NCBI RefSeq assembly: GCF_900636365.1
Contig: NZ_LR134266.1
Coordinates: forward strand, 323,501-387,500
Reading direction: 5' to 3'
Source of the DNA: Streptococcus viridans
Lineage (GTDB): Bacteria; Bacillota; Bacilli; Lactobacillales; Streptococcaceae
Length of the DNA: 64,000 bases
The notes beneath the pieces are model-generated. The model was not told where the DNA came from, did not search any database, and was given only the letters and a program-made list of their open reading frames with translations. Each line of letters begins with the position of its first letter. Within the stretch, counting starts at the first letter, position 1. Position numbers and translations under genes: made by a program. Of this stretch, positions 8,855 to 15,126 are shown piece by piece.

Positions 8855-9736
8855 ATGGCAATCGTTTCAGCAGAAAAATTTGTCCAAGCAGCTCGTGACA
8901 ATGGTTACGCAGTTGGTGGATTTAACACAAACAACCTTGAGTGGACTCAAGCTATCTTGCGTGCAGCAGAAGCTAAAAAAGCTCCAGTTTTGATCCAAAC
9001 TTCTATGGGTGCTGCTAAATACATGGGTGGTTACAAAGTAGCTCGCAACATGATCGCTAACCTTGTTGAAGCAATGGGTATCACTGTACCAGTTGCAATC
9101 CACCTTGACCATGGTCACTACGAAGATGCTCTTGAATGTATCGAAGTTGGTTACACTTCAATCATGTTCGACGGATCACACCTTCCAGTTGAAGAAAACC
9201 TTAAATTGGCGAAAGAAGTTGTAGAAAAAGCTCACGCTAAAGGTATCTCAGTTGAAGCTGAAGTTGGTACAATCGGTGGTGAAGAAGACGGTATCGTTGG
9301 TAAAGGTGAATTGGCACCAATCGAAGATGCTAAAGCAATGGTTGCTACAGGAATCGACTTCTTGGCAGCAGGTATTGGTAACATCCACGGTCCATACCCA
9401 GCAAACTGGGAAGGTCTTGACCTTGACCACTTGAAGAAATTGACAGAAGCTCTTCCAGGATTCCCAATCGTATTGCACGGTGGTTCAGGTATCCCTGATG
9501 AGCAAATCAAAGAAGCTATCAAACTTGGTGTTGCGAAAGTTAACGTTAACACTGAGTGCCAAATCGCATTCGCTAATGCAACTCGTCAATTCGTACGTGA
9601 ATACGATGCAAACGAAGCAGAATACGACAAGAAGAAACTCTTCGACCCACGTAAATTCTTGAAACCAGGATTCGAAGCAATCACAGCTTCAGTTGAAGAA
9701 CGTATCGACGTATTTGGTAGCGAAAACAAAGCTTAA
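8855..9736 (+). CDS. fba: Class II fructose-bisphosphate aldolase
   Basis: A 293-aa zinc-dependent aldolase of glycolysis. It cleaves fructose 1,6-bisphosphate to dihydroxyacetone phosphate and glyceraldehyde 3-phosphate. Class II hallmarks are HLDHGHYEDALECI (metal-binding His and catalytic Asp), FDGSHLP, and the glycine loop HGGSGIPDEQ. Codon use is that of a highly expressed gene. The same gene is called fda in the ICE literature. Its 3' end is a recognised integration target in streptococci, and here its last 15 bases and terminator are duplicated at 14962. Confidence 0.97.
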   Translation: MAIVSAEKFVQAARDNGYAVGGFNTNNLEWTQAILRAAEAKKAPVLIQTSMGAAKYMGGYKVARNMIANLVEAMGITVPVAIHLDHGHYEDALECIEVGYTSIMFDGSHLPVEENLKLAKEVVEKAHAKGISVEAEVGTIGGEEDGIVGKGELAPIEDAKAMVATGIDFLAAGIGNIHGPYPANWEGLDLDHLKKLTEALPGFPIVLHGGSGIPDEQIKEAIKLGVAKVNVNTECQIAFANATRQFVREYDANEAEYDKKKLFDPRKFLKPGFEAITASVEERIDVFGSENKA

Positions 9737-9791
9737 TTTTGCTTGAAACGTTATTAACCAGAGGTTTATCCGCAAGGATAAGCCTTTTTTG
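9722..9791 (+). repeat. Direct repeat, fba-proximal copy (att-like)
   Basis: Seventy bases run from the last codons of fba through its terminator. The copy at 14962-15031 matches at 67 of 70 positions. The repeat encodes the final Glu-Asn-Lys-Ala-stop in both places. This is what integration by a site-specific recombinase into the gene's 3' end would leave behind. Confidence 0.85.
9762..9790 (+). terminator. Intrinsic terminator of fba
   Basis: AGGTTTATCC, GCAA loop, GGATAAGCC and a T run. It is duplicated, with a single base change in the loop, at 15002-15030. Confidence 0.9.
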
Positions 9792-9925
9792 GTTCTCTTA
9801 TTTGGAAAAGTATTTATTGTAAACAAAACAATTTACTCATTTTTAGTAATAATTTTTAGTTTGAAGGGCCAATATAGTTTTTACATGATATAATTAAATT
9901 GTTGAGTTAATATTAGGAGATTATA

Positions 9926-10252
9926 ATGGAGATTGATAATCGGAGTATTCGTCTAGGAGATGAATTAAAGAAAGAAATAAAGCCTGGAAGCAAGGTGAAG
10001 ATTGCTGCTGCAACGTTTTCGATGTTTGCCTTTCAACAGTTAAAGGAAGAACTTGAAACGATCGAGGAGTTGAACTTTATCTTTACAAATTCAACCTTCA
10101 ATGAAATCCTAAAAATACAGACAAATAAGAATGATGGATTCAACATAACTTTTGAAGATGAAGGTAAAAATCGATCACAAAATATTCAGGAATTGCCAAG
10201 AAACTCGATTTTGAAAAAATACAGAAAGCAAAAAGTAAAATCGGTGCTTTAG
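9926..10252 (+). pseudogene. N-terminal fragment of a PLD-like/helicase-type protein
   Basis: The 108 codons start after AGGAG with good spacing. The first 55 residues or so (IDNRSIRLGDELKKEI, SKVKIAAATFSMFAFQQLK, LNFIFTNSTF) resemble the N-terminal phospholipase-D-like domain that opens many SNF2/DEAD-type helicases of defence islands. Those proteins run to many hundreds of residues, so this is a stub. The last residues are out of frame with the nuclease-like fragment that follows. The assignment is from remembered family features and is moderate. Confidence 0.55.
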
Positions 10253-10611
10253 GGGAAGAAATAGTTTTTGATTATTTAATGGAATCAGCTCAGCAAGAAG
10301 GATTAGCTACTCCAGTACATCTCTCTATAGAAGAAGGTGATGGTCTAGGTTACGATATTCGGTATTGGGACAAGGATGGAAAGGAGATCCATGTCGAAGT
10401 AAAAACAACAACGAGTAGATATGTAGATGGTTTTGAGATGACTCGAAATGAAATAGAAGCGTCATTGAACACAAACTATGATTATCAAATTTATAGAGTC
10501 TATGATCTTCAGGTTAAAACAAAAGACTGTAAAATTAAAATATATAAGGTGCCTGTAGATGATGAGAAGTTTATACTTGAAACAACGAAGGTAGTAGTGT
10601 TTCAAAAATAG
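10168..10611 (+). pseudogene. DUF3883-type PD-(D/E)XK nuclease-like fragment
   Basis: This frame is open from 10168 but the only ATG is at 10279, in the middle of the domain. The conserved DFEKIQKAKSKIGALGEE stretch lies upstream of that ATG, so the real start is lost. The domain core has GDGLGYDI and EVKTT, the GYD...E-x-K arrangement of Mrr-like restriction nucleases. DUF3883 domains usually sit at the C-terminus of large DNA-defence proteins. It probably belonged to the same or a neighbouring gene as the fragment at 9926, joined by deletion plus a frameshift between 10168 and 10252. Confidence 0.6.
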
Positions 10612-10718
10612 CAGTTTTAAGTGATTGTGTATAGAGCCATTTTAGGTTTTGTCATTGTTTTAATATTTAAATTGAAATAGTATCATAGACTGCTAATTTA
10701 AAAGATAGGGATAATATA

Positions 10719-12407
10719 ATGAATTTTTTCAAAAAAACTTTTATAACTCAACCAATGTTACCAAATTTCTTTTTAACAATATGTGTCAATGGTATTGTAA
10801 TATACATAACATTAATGTTAATGTCATTATTATTATTTAAATTTTTGATATATAACAATATAGAGTTGGTCATGGCGACTATGATCAACCTAGTTCTTAT
10901 GATTAATCTAGTCCTTTTCCTTTTCTTTTATTTTATTCGTGTCAATGCTCAAACGGATAGGGAAGAGCTTGGAAACATATTTCAACAGTTAAAAAGACCC
11001 GCCATAATCTTTTCAAAAAAGAAGTTTATAAATATTTTAATTTGTTTTCTATATTATATATCAATTGGACTGTTAATTGTAGAGGATTTCAAAGTAATAA
11101 ATAATAACTTACATTTAATAGAAATTTTTATATTGAACGTAGAAACAATAGTAACTATTATAATTGGACTTTTAATTTGTTCAGTTCTTTTATTTCTATT
11201 TCGATTTGTATATCAATTTATTGGAATTTCTCCATGGATAGTGATTGGCTTTTCTTCAATATTAATAATTTTCAGTTCATTAATCGGTATAGAAAACTCA
11301 CCTTTGGGTTGGACATTTTTAATGTTAATATTTGGAACGATTACGACTCAATTTACAAGTATAGATATAAAATATTTTTTTCCAGAAAAATATAGGGATA
11401 AAATAGAAAATAATGAAAAGATCAAGGAAAAATTGAGTAGAATTAAATATTCAACTATTATATATATTCCAATTTTATATATTTCATTATTATTTTCGGA
11501 AAAAATTTCAGTGAGTAATAATTTTATTTACTTACTTAATAAAATGACCTCCTCTCATTACGAGGAGGCTTCTCAAGAATTTTTTTCGATCTATACTTTC
11601 TCTTCTGGATTATTAAAACTAATTTTTATTACTTTAGGTTGGATTGTTTTTATAGAATACAAAGATATATTTTTAACTAAAGTTACAAGAAGTCTGATAG
11701 GAAAAGTTAAGGAGATTGAAAATTTATCGATTAGTAATGGGAAATATTATAAAATAAGGTGTAGCAAAAGGAAATGGAATATTGATAAAAGTGTTTTTTT
11801 ATTGAAAAAACAAAATAGTAGTACTGAAAATGAATCTCAAAAGATACGTGATAAATTTATATTGTCAAAAGAGTCATGGCTCTCTTTAAACACTAATAGA
11901 TCAATTAAAGTGATTTCTAATGATATAGTGAAAGTAGATAATGATTACTTTATACATAATGAATCAAATATTTTAAATAAGTTTGAAAAAATAGATAAAC
12001 GTACAAGAAAGGAAACACTTGGGCAACTAGATTTAACAGCTTTAATTATTGTTACTATATTTTTTTCATTTCTTGTTTTATCAAATTTGCTCTTGGATGT
12101 AGATATGAAAAAAGTACCAAATGGTGTTTTTTACTACAAAAATAGTGAACAGACTTATTTACCTACGGATAGGATTTATTTCTGTGAGGATAAAATAAGC
12201 CACGTAAAAGATAATATTCAGTACTTTAATTCTACCAGATCACTTAAAAAAGTTATTCCTAAAGTTACGAATTATAAATATGATAAAGTTTCCATGACGA
12301 TTAAAGATGAAAAACATAATATAGTTGGTGAGCTTAATAAAATGACAAAAATTATAGATATGAAAGATGAGGATGGAAATAAAAAAACATATATTGAGAT
12401 TAAGTAG
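10719..12407 (+). CDS. Large multi-pass membrane protein, unknown
   Basis: The 562 aa are very AT-rich in codon use. About seven hydrophobic helices lie in residues 15-325 (for example near 20-45, 52-75, 104-125, 140-165, 172-192, 247-265 and 293-315). A charged cytoplasmic-type segment covers about 325-440. One more helix is at about 444-466, and a soluble C-terminal part ends rich in Lys and Asp. I recognise no family. It has the length and regularity of an intact gene. It stands alone, with terminator hairpins downstream, between the decayed nuclease gene and the HTH regulator. Confidence 0.7.
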   Translation: MNFFKKTFITQPMLPNFFLTICVNGIVIYITLMLMSLLLFKFLIYNNIELVMATMINLVLMINLVLFLFFYFIRVNAQTDREELGNIFQQLKRPAIIFSKKKFINILICFLYYISIGLLIVEDFKVINNNLHLIEIFILNVETIVTIIIGLLICSVLLFLFRFVYQFIGISPWIVIGFSSILIIFSSLIGIENSPLGWTFLMLIFGTITTQFTSIDIKYFFPEKYRDKIENNEKIKEKLSRIKYSTIIYIPILYISLLFSEKISVSNNFIYLLNKMTSSHYEEASQEFFSIYTFSSGLLKLIFITLGWIVFIEYKDIFLTKVTRSLIGKVKEIENLSISNGKYYKIRCSKRKWNIDKSVFLLKKQNSSTENESQKIRDKFILSKESWLSLNTNRSIKVISNDIVKVDNDYFIHNESNILNKFEKIDKRTRKETLGQLDLTALIIVTIFFSFLVLSNLLLDVDMKKVPNGVFYYKNSEQTYLPTDRIYFCEDKISHVKDNIQYFNSTRSLKKVIPKVTNYKYDKVSMTIKDEKHNIVGELNKMTKIIDMKDEDGNKKTYIEIK

Positions 12408-12495
12408 TTATTCAATCATATAATATCCAATTATTTATAATTGTTCTGCAAAATTGTCGGTAATATACATGAAAAATAGATACGATAATGGCTAA

Positions 12496-12529
12496 AACTT
12501 TCCGGAAAAGATACATTTTTCGGAAAGTT
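12496..12529. repeat. Inverted repeat, copy A
   Basis: AACTTTCCGGAAAA (12496-12509) and TTTTCGGAAAGTT (12517-12529) form a near-perfect hairpin. A related, less perfect hairpin is at 19845-19883, also just upstream of sequence shared by both regions. Confidence 0.7.
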
Positions 12530-12560
12530 AATTTACAATAACTCTCAATATAAAGTTATA

Positions 12561-12598
12561 AAATACGCAAGATCTATTAAAATTGCGTATTTTTTATT
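12561..12598 (+). terminator. Terminator-type hairpin
   Basis: AAATACGCAA (12561-12570) and TTGCGTATTT (12583-12592), followed by TTTATTT. Its right arm starts the 50-bp repeat also found at 22946. Confidence 0.7.
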
Positions 12599-12625
12599 TA
12601 AAATGTATTAGAATAAAATTCATAT
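12576..12625. repeat. 50-bp direct repeat, copy A
   Basis: Matches 22946-22995 at 49 of 50 positions. In copy A the upstream sequence is continuous with the AACTTTCC hairpin. In copy B the copper cassette sits directly against it. Confidence 0.85.
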
Positions 12626-12702
12626 TTACATTTATTAAAAGCATTTCGTATCAAAAATACGGGATGCTTTTTCTGTCTAGCTTAATTTGACAATCTAGGA
12701 AA

Positions 12703-12749
12703 AAAAGCTCCTCTATTAACTGTTTTTTACAGCAAGAAGAGGAGCTTTT
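12703..12749 (-). terminator. Terminator of the HTH regulator gene (bidirectional)
   Basis: AAAAGCTCCTCT (12703-12714) and AGAGGAGCTTTT (12738-12749), flanked by A and T runs on both sides. Confidence 0.85.
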
Positions 12750-12787
12750 ATTCAGAGAGTTTGTTCAGTGTTCCAATTTACTAATTT

Positions 12788-13210
12788 CTATTTTTTTTTA
12801 TTGAGACCAATTAAAAGGATTGGTACTAACGCACCAATAATTTTACCTGCAATAGCAGCAGACTTAGAGGATACAATTAATTTAGAAGCCTGAGAGATTT
12901 CATCAAAATCTAGATTTTCTGCTTCAGCTTTGGACAATACTTCTAATAACATTTCAGCACGCTTAGCTCTATCAGAGTCGGCTGACTTTAGTTGTTCAAT
13001 TTCAAAATCAACTACTGTTCGTATTGCAATATAATGTAGTTTGGTTAGTTTGCTATTTTTTGTTTCTAGATTACTAATAGTTTGTTTAGTGACACCAATA
13101 AGATTACCTAAATCTTCACTAGTCCAATTTAAGATTTCTCTGATAGACTTTAAATTATCTTGCAGTATTTGTCTTGTTTTCTCATTTGAGGGATATTTTT
13201 CTTTTTTCAT
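12788..13210 (-). CDS. HTH (XRE-type) regulator with C-terminal membrane tail
   Basis: A 140-aa protein. An XRE-type helix-turn-helix covers about residues 17-55, with TSEDLGNLIGVTKQTISNLE as turn and recognition helix. A charged helical linker spans about 60-115. The C-terminal hydrophobic segment IAGKIIGALVPILLIGL (about 120-136) is capped by KKK, which should anchor the protein in the membrane. A DNA-binding domain tied to the membrane suggests it senses an event at the envelope or the products of the divergent operon. It is transcribed away from that operon and ends in its own terminator. Regulation of the operon is inferred from position. Confidence 0.75.
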   Translation of the reverse strand: MKKEKYPSNEKTRQILQDNLKSIREILNWTSEDLGNLIGVTKQTISNLETKNSKLTKLHYIAIRTVVDFEIEQLKSADSDRAKRAEMLLEVLSKAEAENLDFDEISQASKLIVSSKSAAIAGKIIGALVPILLIGLNKKK

Positions 13211-13307
13211 TTCACAACACCTACAATTCTGTATTTACATTATAACAGAAATTTGGGACATAAAAAAGCATTGTTTTGGTCAAAAATATAATTTAAGTAA
13301 AAAATAT

Positions 13308-13336
13308 TTGACAAAATAAAAATTATGGATTATAAT
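13308..13336 (+). promoter_or_regulatory. Perfect-consensus promoter of the small-protein operon
   Basis: TTGACA (13308-13313), a 17-base spacer and TATAAT (13331-13336). Both hexamers and the spacing are ideal, so the promoter must normally be kept in check or drive strong expression. The leader to the first gene is about 150 bases. Confidence 0.85.
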
Positions 13337-13369
13337 ATCGATATTCTTAAGAAAGTGAGGAATGAAGTT

Positions 13370-13396
13370 ATGATTAGCTTATTAAAAATAAAGTGA
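13370..13396 (+). CDS. Possible 8-codon leader peptide
   Basis: ATG 13370 to TGA 13394-13396 encodes MISLLKIK, with GAGG at 13357-13360 as a possible ribosome-binding site. It lies in the long leader just upstream of an inverted repeat (13397-13435). The arrangement resembles a translational or transcriptional attenuator. It could equally be chance. Confidence 0.3.
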   Translation: MISLLKIK

Positions 13397-13463
13397 GTCA
13401 TATGTTTGTTCTAGATTCTGTGTCAGAAACATGACCAGAAGTTTTTTGGTGTAGTATACACCG
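13397..13463. promoter_or_regulatory. Leader inverted repeats (attenuator or operator)
   Basis: GTCATATGTTT (13397-13407) pairs with AAACATGAC (13427-13435). A perfect small palindrome GGTGTA-GTA-TACACC follows at 13449-13463. The first could be an RNA attenuator after the leader peptide. The second looks like a repressor half-site pair, since ACACC also occurs upstream of the HTH gene. Confidence 0.4.
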
Positions 13464-13492
13464 TGCCGTGCCATTATAGGAGGAAAGTCAGA

Positions 13493-13732
13493 ATGGATTT
13501 ACAAGTAATACTTAATATTGTGTTGATTTTTGGAATGATTTATTTCGTTGTTAGAAGATATATTATTGCCTCAAAATTTGCAGACTATATGATTAAGAAT
13601 GGCGGGGAAGAAATTGAATTTATAAAGGAAAATAAATTGAGTTTCTCTGAATGCGTGAAATTGATTAACAAAAAATATAACATTGGGTTAGTTAATTCAT
13701 TTTCTGTCGTGAATTGTATAAGAGAAATGTAA
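13493..13732 (+). CDS. Small single-helix membrane protein, L7/L12-CTD-like tail
   Basis: A 79-aa protein. An N-terminal transmembrane helix (about residues 4-27) is followed by a soluble tail. The last 30 residues (ECVKLINKKYNIGL, then VVNCI) resemble the helix-turn-helix pattern of the ribosomal L7/L12 C-terminal domain, which also occurs in small non-ribosomal proteins. ATG 13493 has TAGGAGGA just upstream. An upstream GTG at 13463 has no ribosome-binding site and overlaps the palindrome. First gene of the operon; function unknown. Confidence 0.6.
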   Translation: MDLQVILNIVLIFGMIYFVVRRYIIASKFADYMIKNGGEEIEFIKENKLSFSECVKLINKKYNIGLVNSFSVVNCIREM

Positions 13733-13759
13733 GCTACACTAATAAAGGAGAGAATTATT

Positions 13760-14101
13760 ATGGACGCAATTGTTAAGAAATTAGCAGGTTTTGGTTTGCC
13801 AGCTGTAGTCTTGTTAGTAGCAATGAGTACAACAGGTTTAGCAGGTGCTGCAGCATTAACTACAGCATTGGCTGCTCTTGGACCATTTGGCATGTTAGGT
13901 GGAATTGCTTTATTAGTTTTTTTAGGTTTAGCTGCAGATTCAATTGCTGGATACGGTTATGAAGAAGTGGCAAAGCGCGTAGTTAAAGAACAATTAAAAA
14001 CTACGTCTAAGTCTGAAATGATTAAAAATATTAGAAAACAACCAATTACAAAAGCAATGAAATTAAAAATTATTGACTTTGTTGAACATATAGATATCTA
14101 A
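13760..14101 (+). CDS. Gly/Ala-rich two-helix membrane protein
   Basis: A 113-aa protein. Two hydrophobic segments (about residues 8-42 and 43-65), rich in Gly and Ala with GxxxG-like spacing (GLAGAAALTTALAALGPFGM), form a probable membrane hairpin. A basic amphipathic C-terminal half follows. The composition recalls glycine-zipper, pore-forming or holin-like proteins and some bacteriocins, but there is no leader cleavage site. GGAG precedes the ATG. It could be an effector of the module; this is speculative. The nearest partners are the membrane-tailed regulator and the zinc-ribbon protein. Confidence 0.6.
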   Translation: MDAIVKKLAGFGLPAVVLLVAMSTTGLAGAAALTTALAALGPFGMLGGIALLVFLGLAADSIAGYGYEEVAKRVVKEQLKTTSKSEMIKNIRKQPITKAMKLKIIDFVEHIDI

Positions 14102-14122
14102 TTTGAAATAGGAGTTAATATT

Positions 14123-14329
14123 ATGTCAAAATTATACGAATGTAGTGAGTGTGGTGAGTTGTTTACCAAGCATGAAATTGATTGGGAAGGTAGCGATGAA
14201 AGCTATGAGTCTTATTATTGTCATGACTGTTCTAGGTTTCTAGAGCAATGTGGAATTGATGCAATGGATCCTGATGGATTTGGGTATGACGAATATGGAA
14301 ACTGGGATTCGGAACGATTAGGATTATAA
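14123..14329 (+). CDS. Small zinc-ribbon protein
   Basis: The 68 aa carry two Cys pairs, CSEC near residue 7 and CHDC near residue 34, spaced as in a zinc ribbon. The rest is rich in Asp, Glu and aromatic residues. A TAGGAG site precedes the ATG. It follows the glycine-rich protein gene by 21 bases, in the same operon. No family beyond the zinc ribbon is recognised. Confidence 0.6.
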   Translation: MSKLYECSECGELFTKHEIDWEGSDESYESYYCHDCSRFLEQCGIDAMDPDGFGYDEYGNWDSERLGL

Positions 14330-14420
14330 ATACCTTAGAAAAACTCCTATTGCCTCTTCGCCCGTACTCTTGTTAGATGTTTATAACAGTCTTAAAAAAA
14401 TCATATAAGGAAGTGTAAGA

Positions 14421-14732
14421 ATGAAGCTAATACCGTACATTTTTATAAATAGAAATTTATTGTCTGTTAGCGGCTCAAAAAAAGAAGTGTTTTCTAAATG
14501 TCTCAAAATTGCAAGTAAATATGGAGAAGTGATAGGCAGTGATGAAATATTTGGGGAAATTTATCTCAAAACAAAACTAAATCTGCGCCAGTTACATTTT
14601 CCAAGAGAAATAAAAATATCGGTTGCTGCCACTGAGGTTCAAGATTTGACTATTATAAGGTTTGGTGATAGGTTTGATTATACTAGTTCATGGCTTAGGG
14701 ACGTTTTTGGGAAAGAATTCTTTAAAAAATGA
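14421..14732 (+). CDS. Hypothetical protein at end of the small-protein operon
   Basis: A 103-aa soluble, basic protein without recognisable motif. AAGGAAGTG lies just upstream of the ATG. It is separated from the zinc-ribbon gene by 91 bases without a clear terminator, so it may be the last gene of the operon. Its AT-rich codon use matches the island. Confidence 0.5.
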   Translation: MKLIPYIFINRNLLSVSGSKKEVFSKCLKIASKYGEVIGSDEIFGEIYLKTKLNLRQLHFPREIKISVAATEVQDLTIIRFGDRFDYTSSWLRDVFGKEFFKK

Positions 14733-14883
14733 AGCCCTGTATATAGTTATAATGAAGCGCTTCAAAACCATACTGGAACTTCCCTAAATTATCAAGCTAA
14801 TATCAATTTTTTGAAATTTTAGTTGCGTAAGGATGCCCTTAAATACTGTTATGAAGCTATTTTTAAATCAATTGAAAATAATG

Positions 14884-14902
14884 CTTTCCAAACCAGGTCT
14901 TA
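14884..14902 (+). repeat. 19-base att-like core, copy 1
   Basis: CTTTCCAAACCAGGTCTTA, identical to 24964-24982 (where it forms part of an rpsI 3' ghost). CAAACCAGGTCTTACGA here matches 28490-28506 at 16 of 17 bases. Confidence 0.7.
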
Positions 14903-14961
14903 CGATAATATAGAGGTTTACAATGTAATGGGAAGTACGGCGATTAAATCAACTATATTCA

Positions 14962-15031
14962 GAAAACAAAGCATAATCTTGCTTGAAACGTTATTAACCA
15001 GAGGTTTATCCGTAAGGATAAGCCTTTTTTG
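14962..15031 (+). repeat. Direct repeat, distal copy (att-like)
   Basis: Second copy of the fba 3' end and terminator, with three differences from 9722-9791. It still reads Glu-Asn-Lys-Ala-stop and keeps the terminator hairpin. It marks the far end of the island. Confidence 0.85.
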
Positions 15032-15091
15032 TTGGTGTTGGAGGTGATTATTTATCTCTTTTATTATTGCAACAAAAATATCTAAGTCATA

Positions 15092-15120
15092 TTGATAAAA
15101 CACTCTAAAATTTGTACAAT
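15092..15120 (+). promoter_or_regulatory. Promoter of the hydrolase remnant
   Basis: TTGATA (15092-15097) and TACAAT (15115-15120), 17-base spacer. The ATG at 15127 lies where transcription should start, so the message would be leaderless. Confidence 0.6.
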
Positions 15121-15126
15121 AACGCT

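Larger units (their letters stand above)
12408..12787. other. 380-base gap rich in hairpins
   Basis: There is no gene here. It holds four hairpins: 12496-12529, 12561-12598 (terminator type), 12637-12672 (terminator type) and 12703-12749 (bidirectional). It also holds a 50-bp sequence repeated at 22946-22995. This density of hairpins suggests stacked ends of former insertions. Confidence 0.7.
9737..15031. mobile_element. 5.2-kb island integrated at the fba 3' end (CIME-like)
   Basis: The block lies between the two 70-bp direct repeats, is much more AT-rich than its flanks, and holds only accessory or broken genes. ICESt1/ICESt3-type ICEs and related cis-mobilizable elements are known to target fda (the same gene as fba). 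I see no integrase, excisionase, relaxase or FtsK-like gene inside. It is therefore best read as a cis-mobilizable relic or the remains of a larger element. Contents: a decayed defence-type gene, a 562-aa membrane protein, an HTH regulator with a membrane tail, and a divergent four-gene operon. Confidence 0.75.
14733..15126. other. Island end and junction with the chromosome
   Basis: No intact gene is seen. It contains a 19-base sequence (14884-14902) identical to 24964-24982, then the second copy of the fba 3' end (14962-15031), then the promoter of the hydrolase remnant. An open frame at 14823-15047 runs through the repeat and terminator and is not credible as a gene. Confidence 0.7.

Noticed and set aside
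9792-14961. An integrase or relaxase gene for the fba island
   Set aside because: I read both strands for tyrosine recombinase, serine recombinase, relaxase or FtsK-like motifs and found none.
14823-15047. A 74-codon open frame at the island end
   Set aside because: It has no ribosome-binding site and runs through the duplicated fba tail and its terminator hairpin. It looks like junction sequence rather than a gene.
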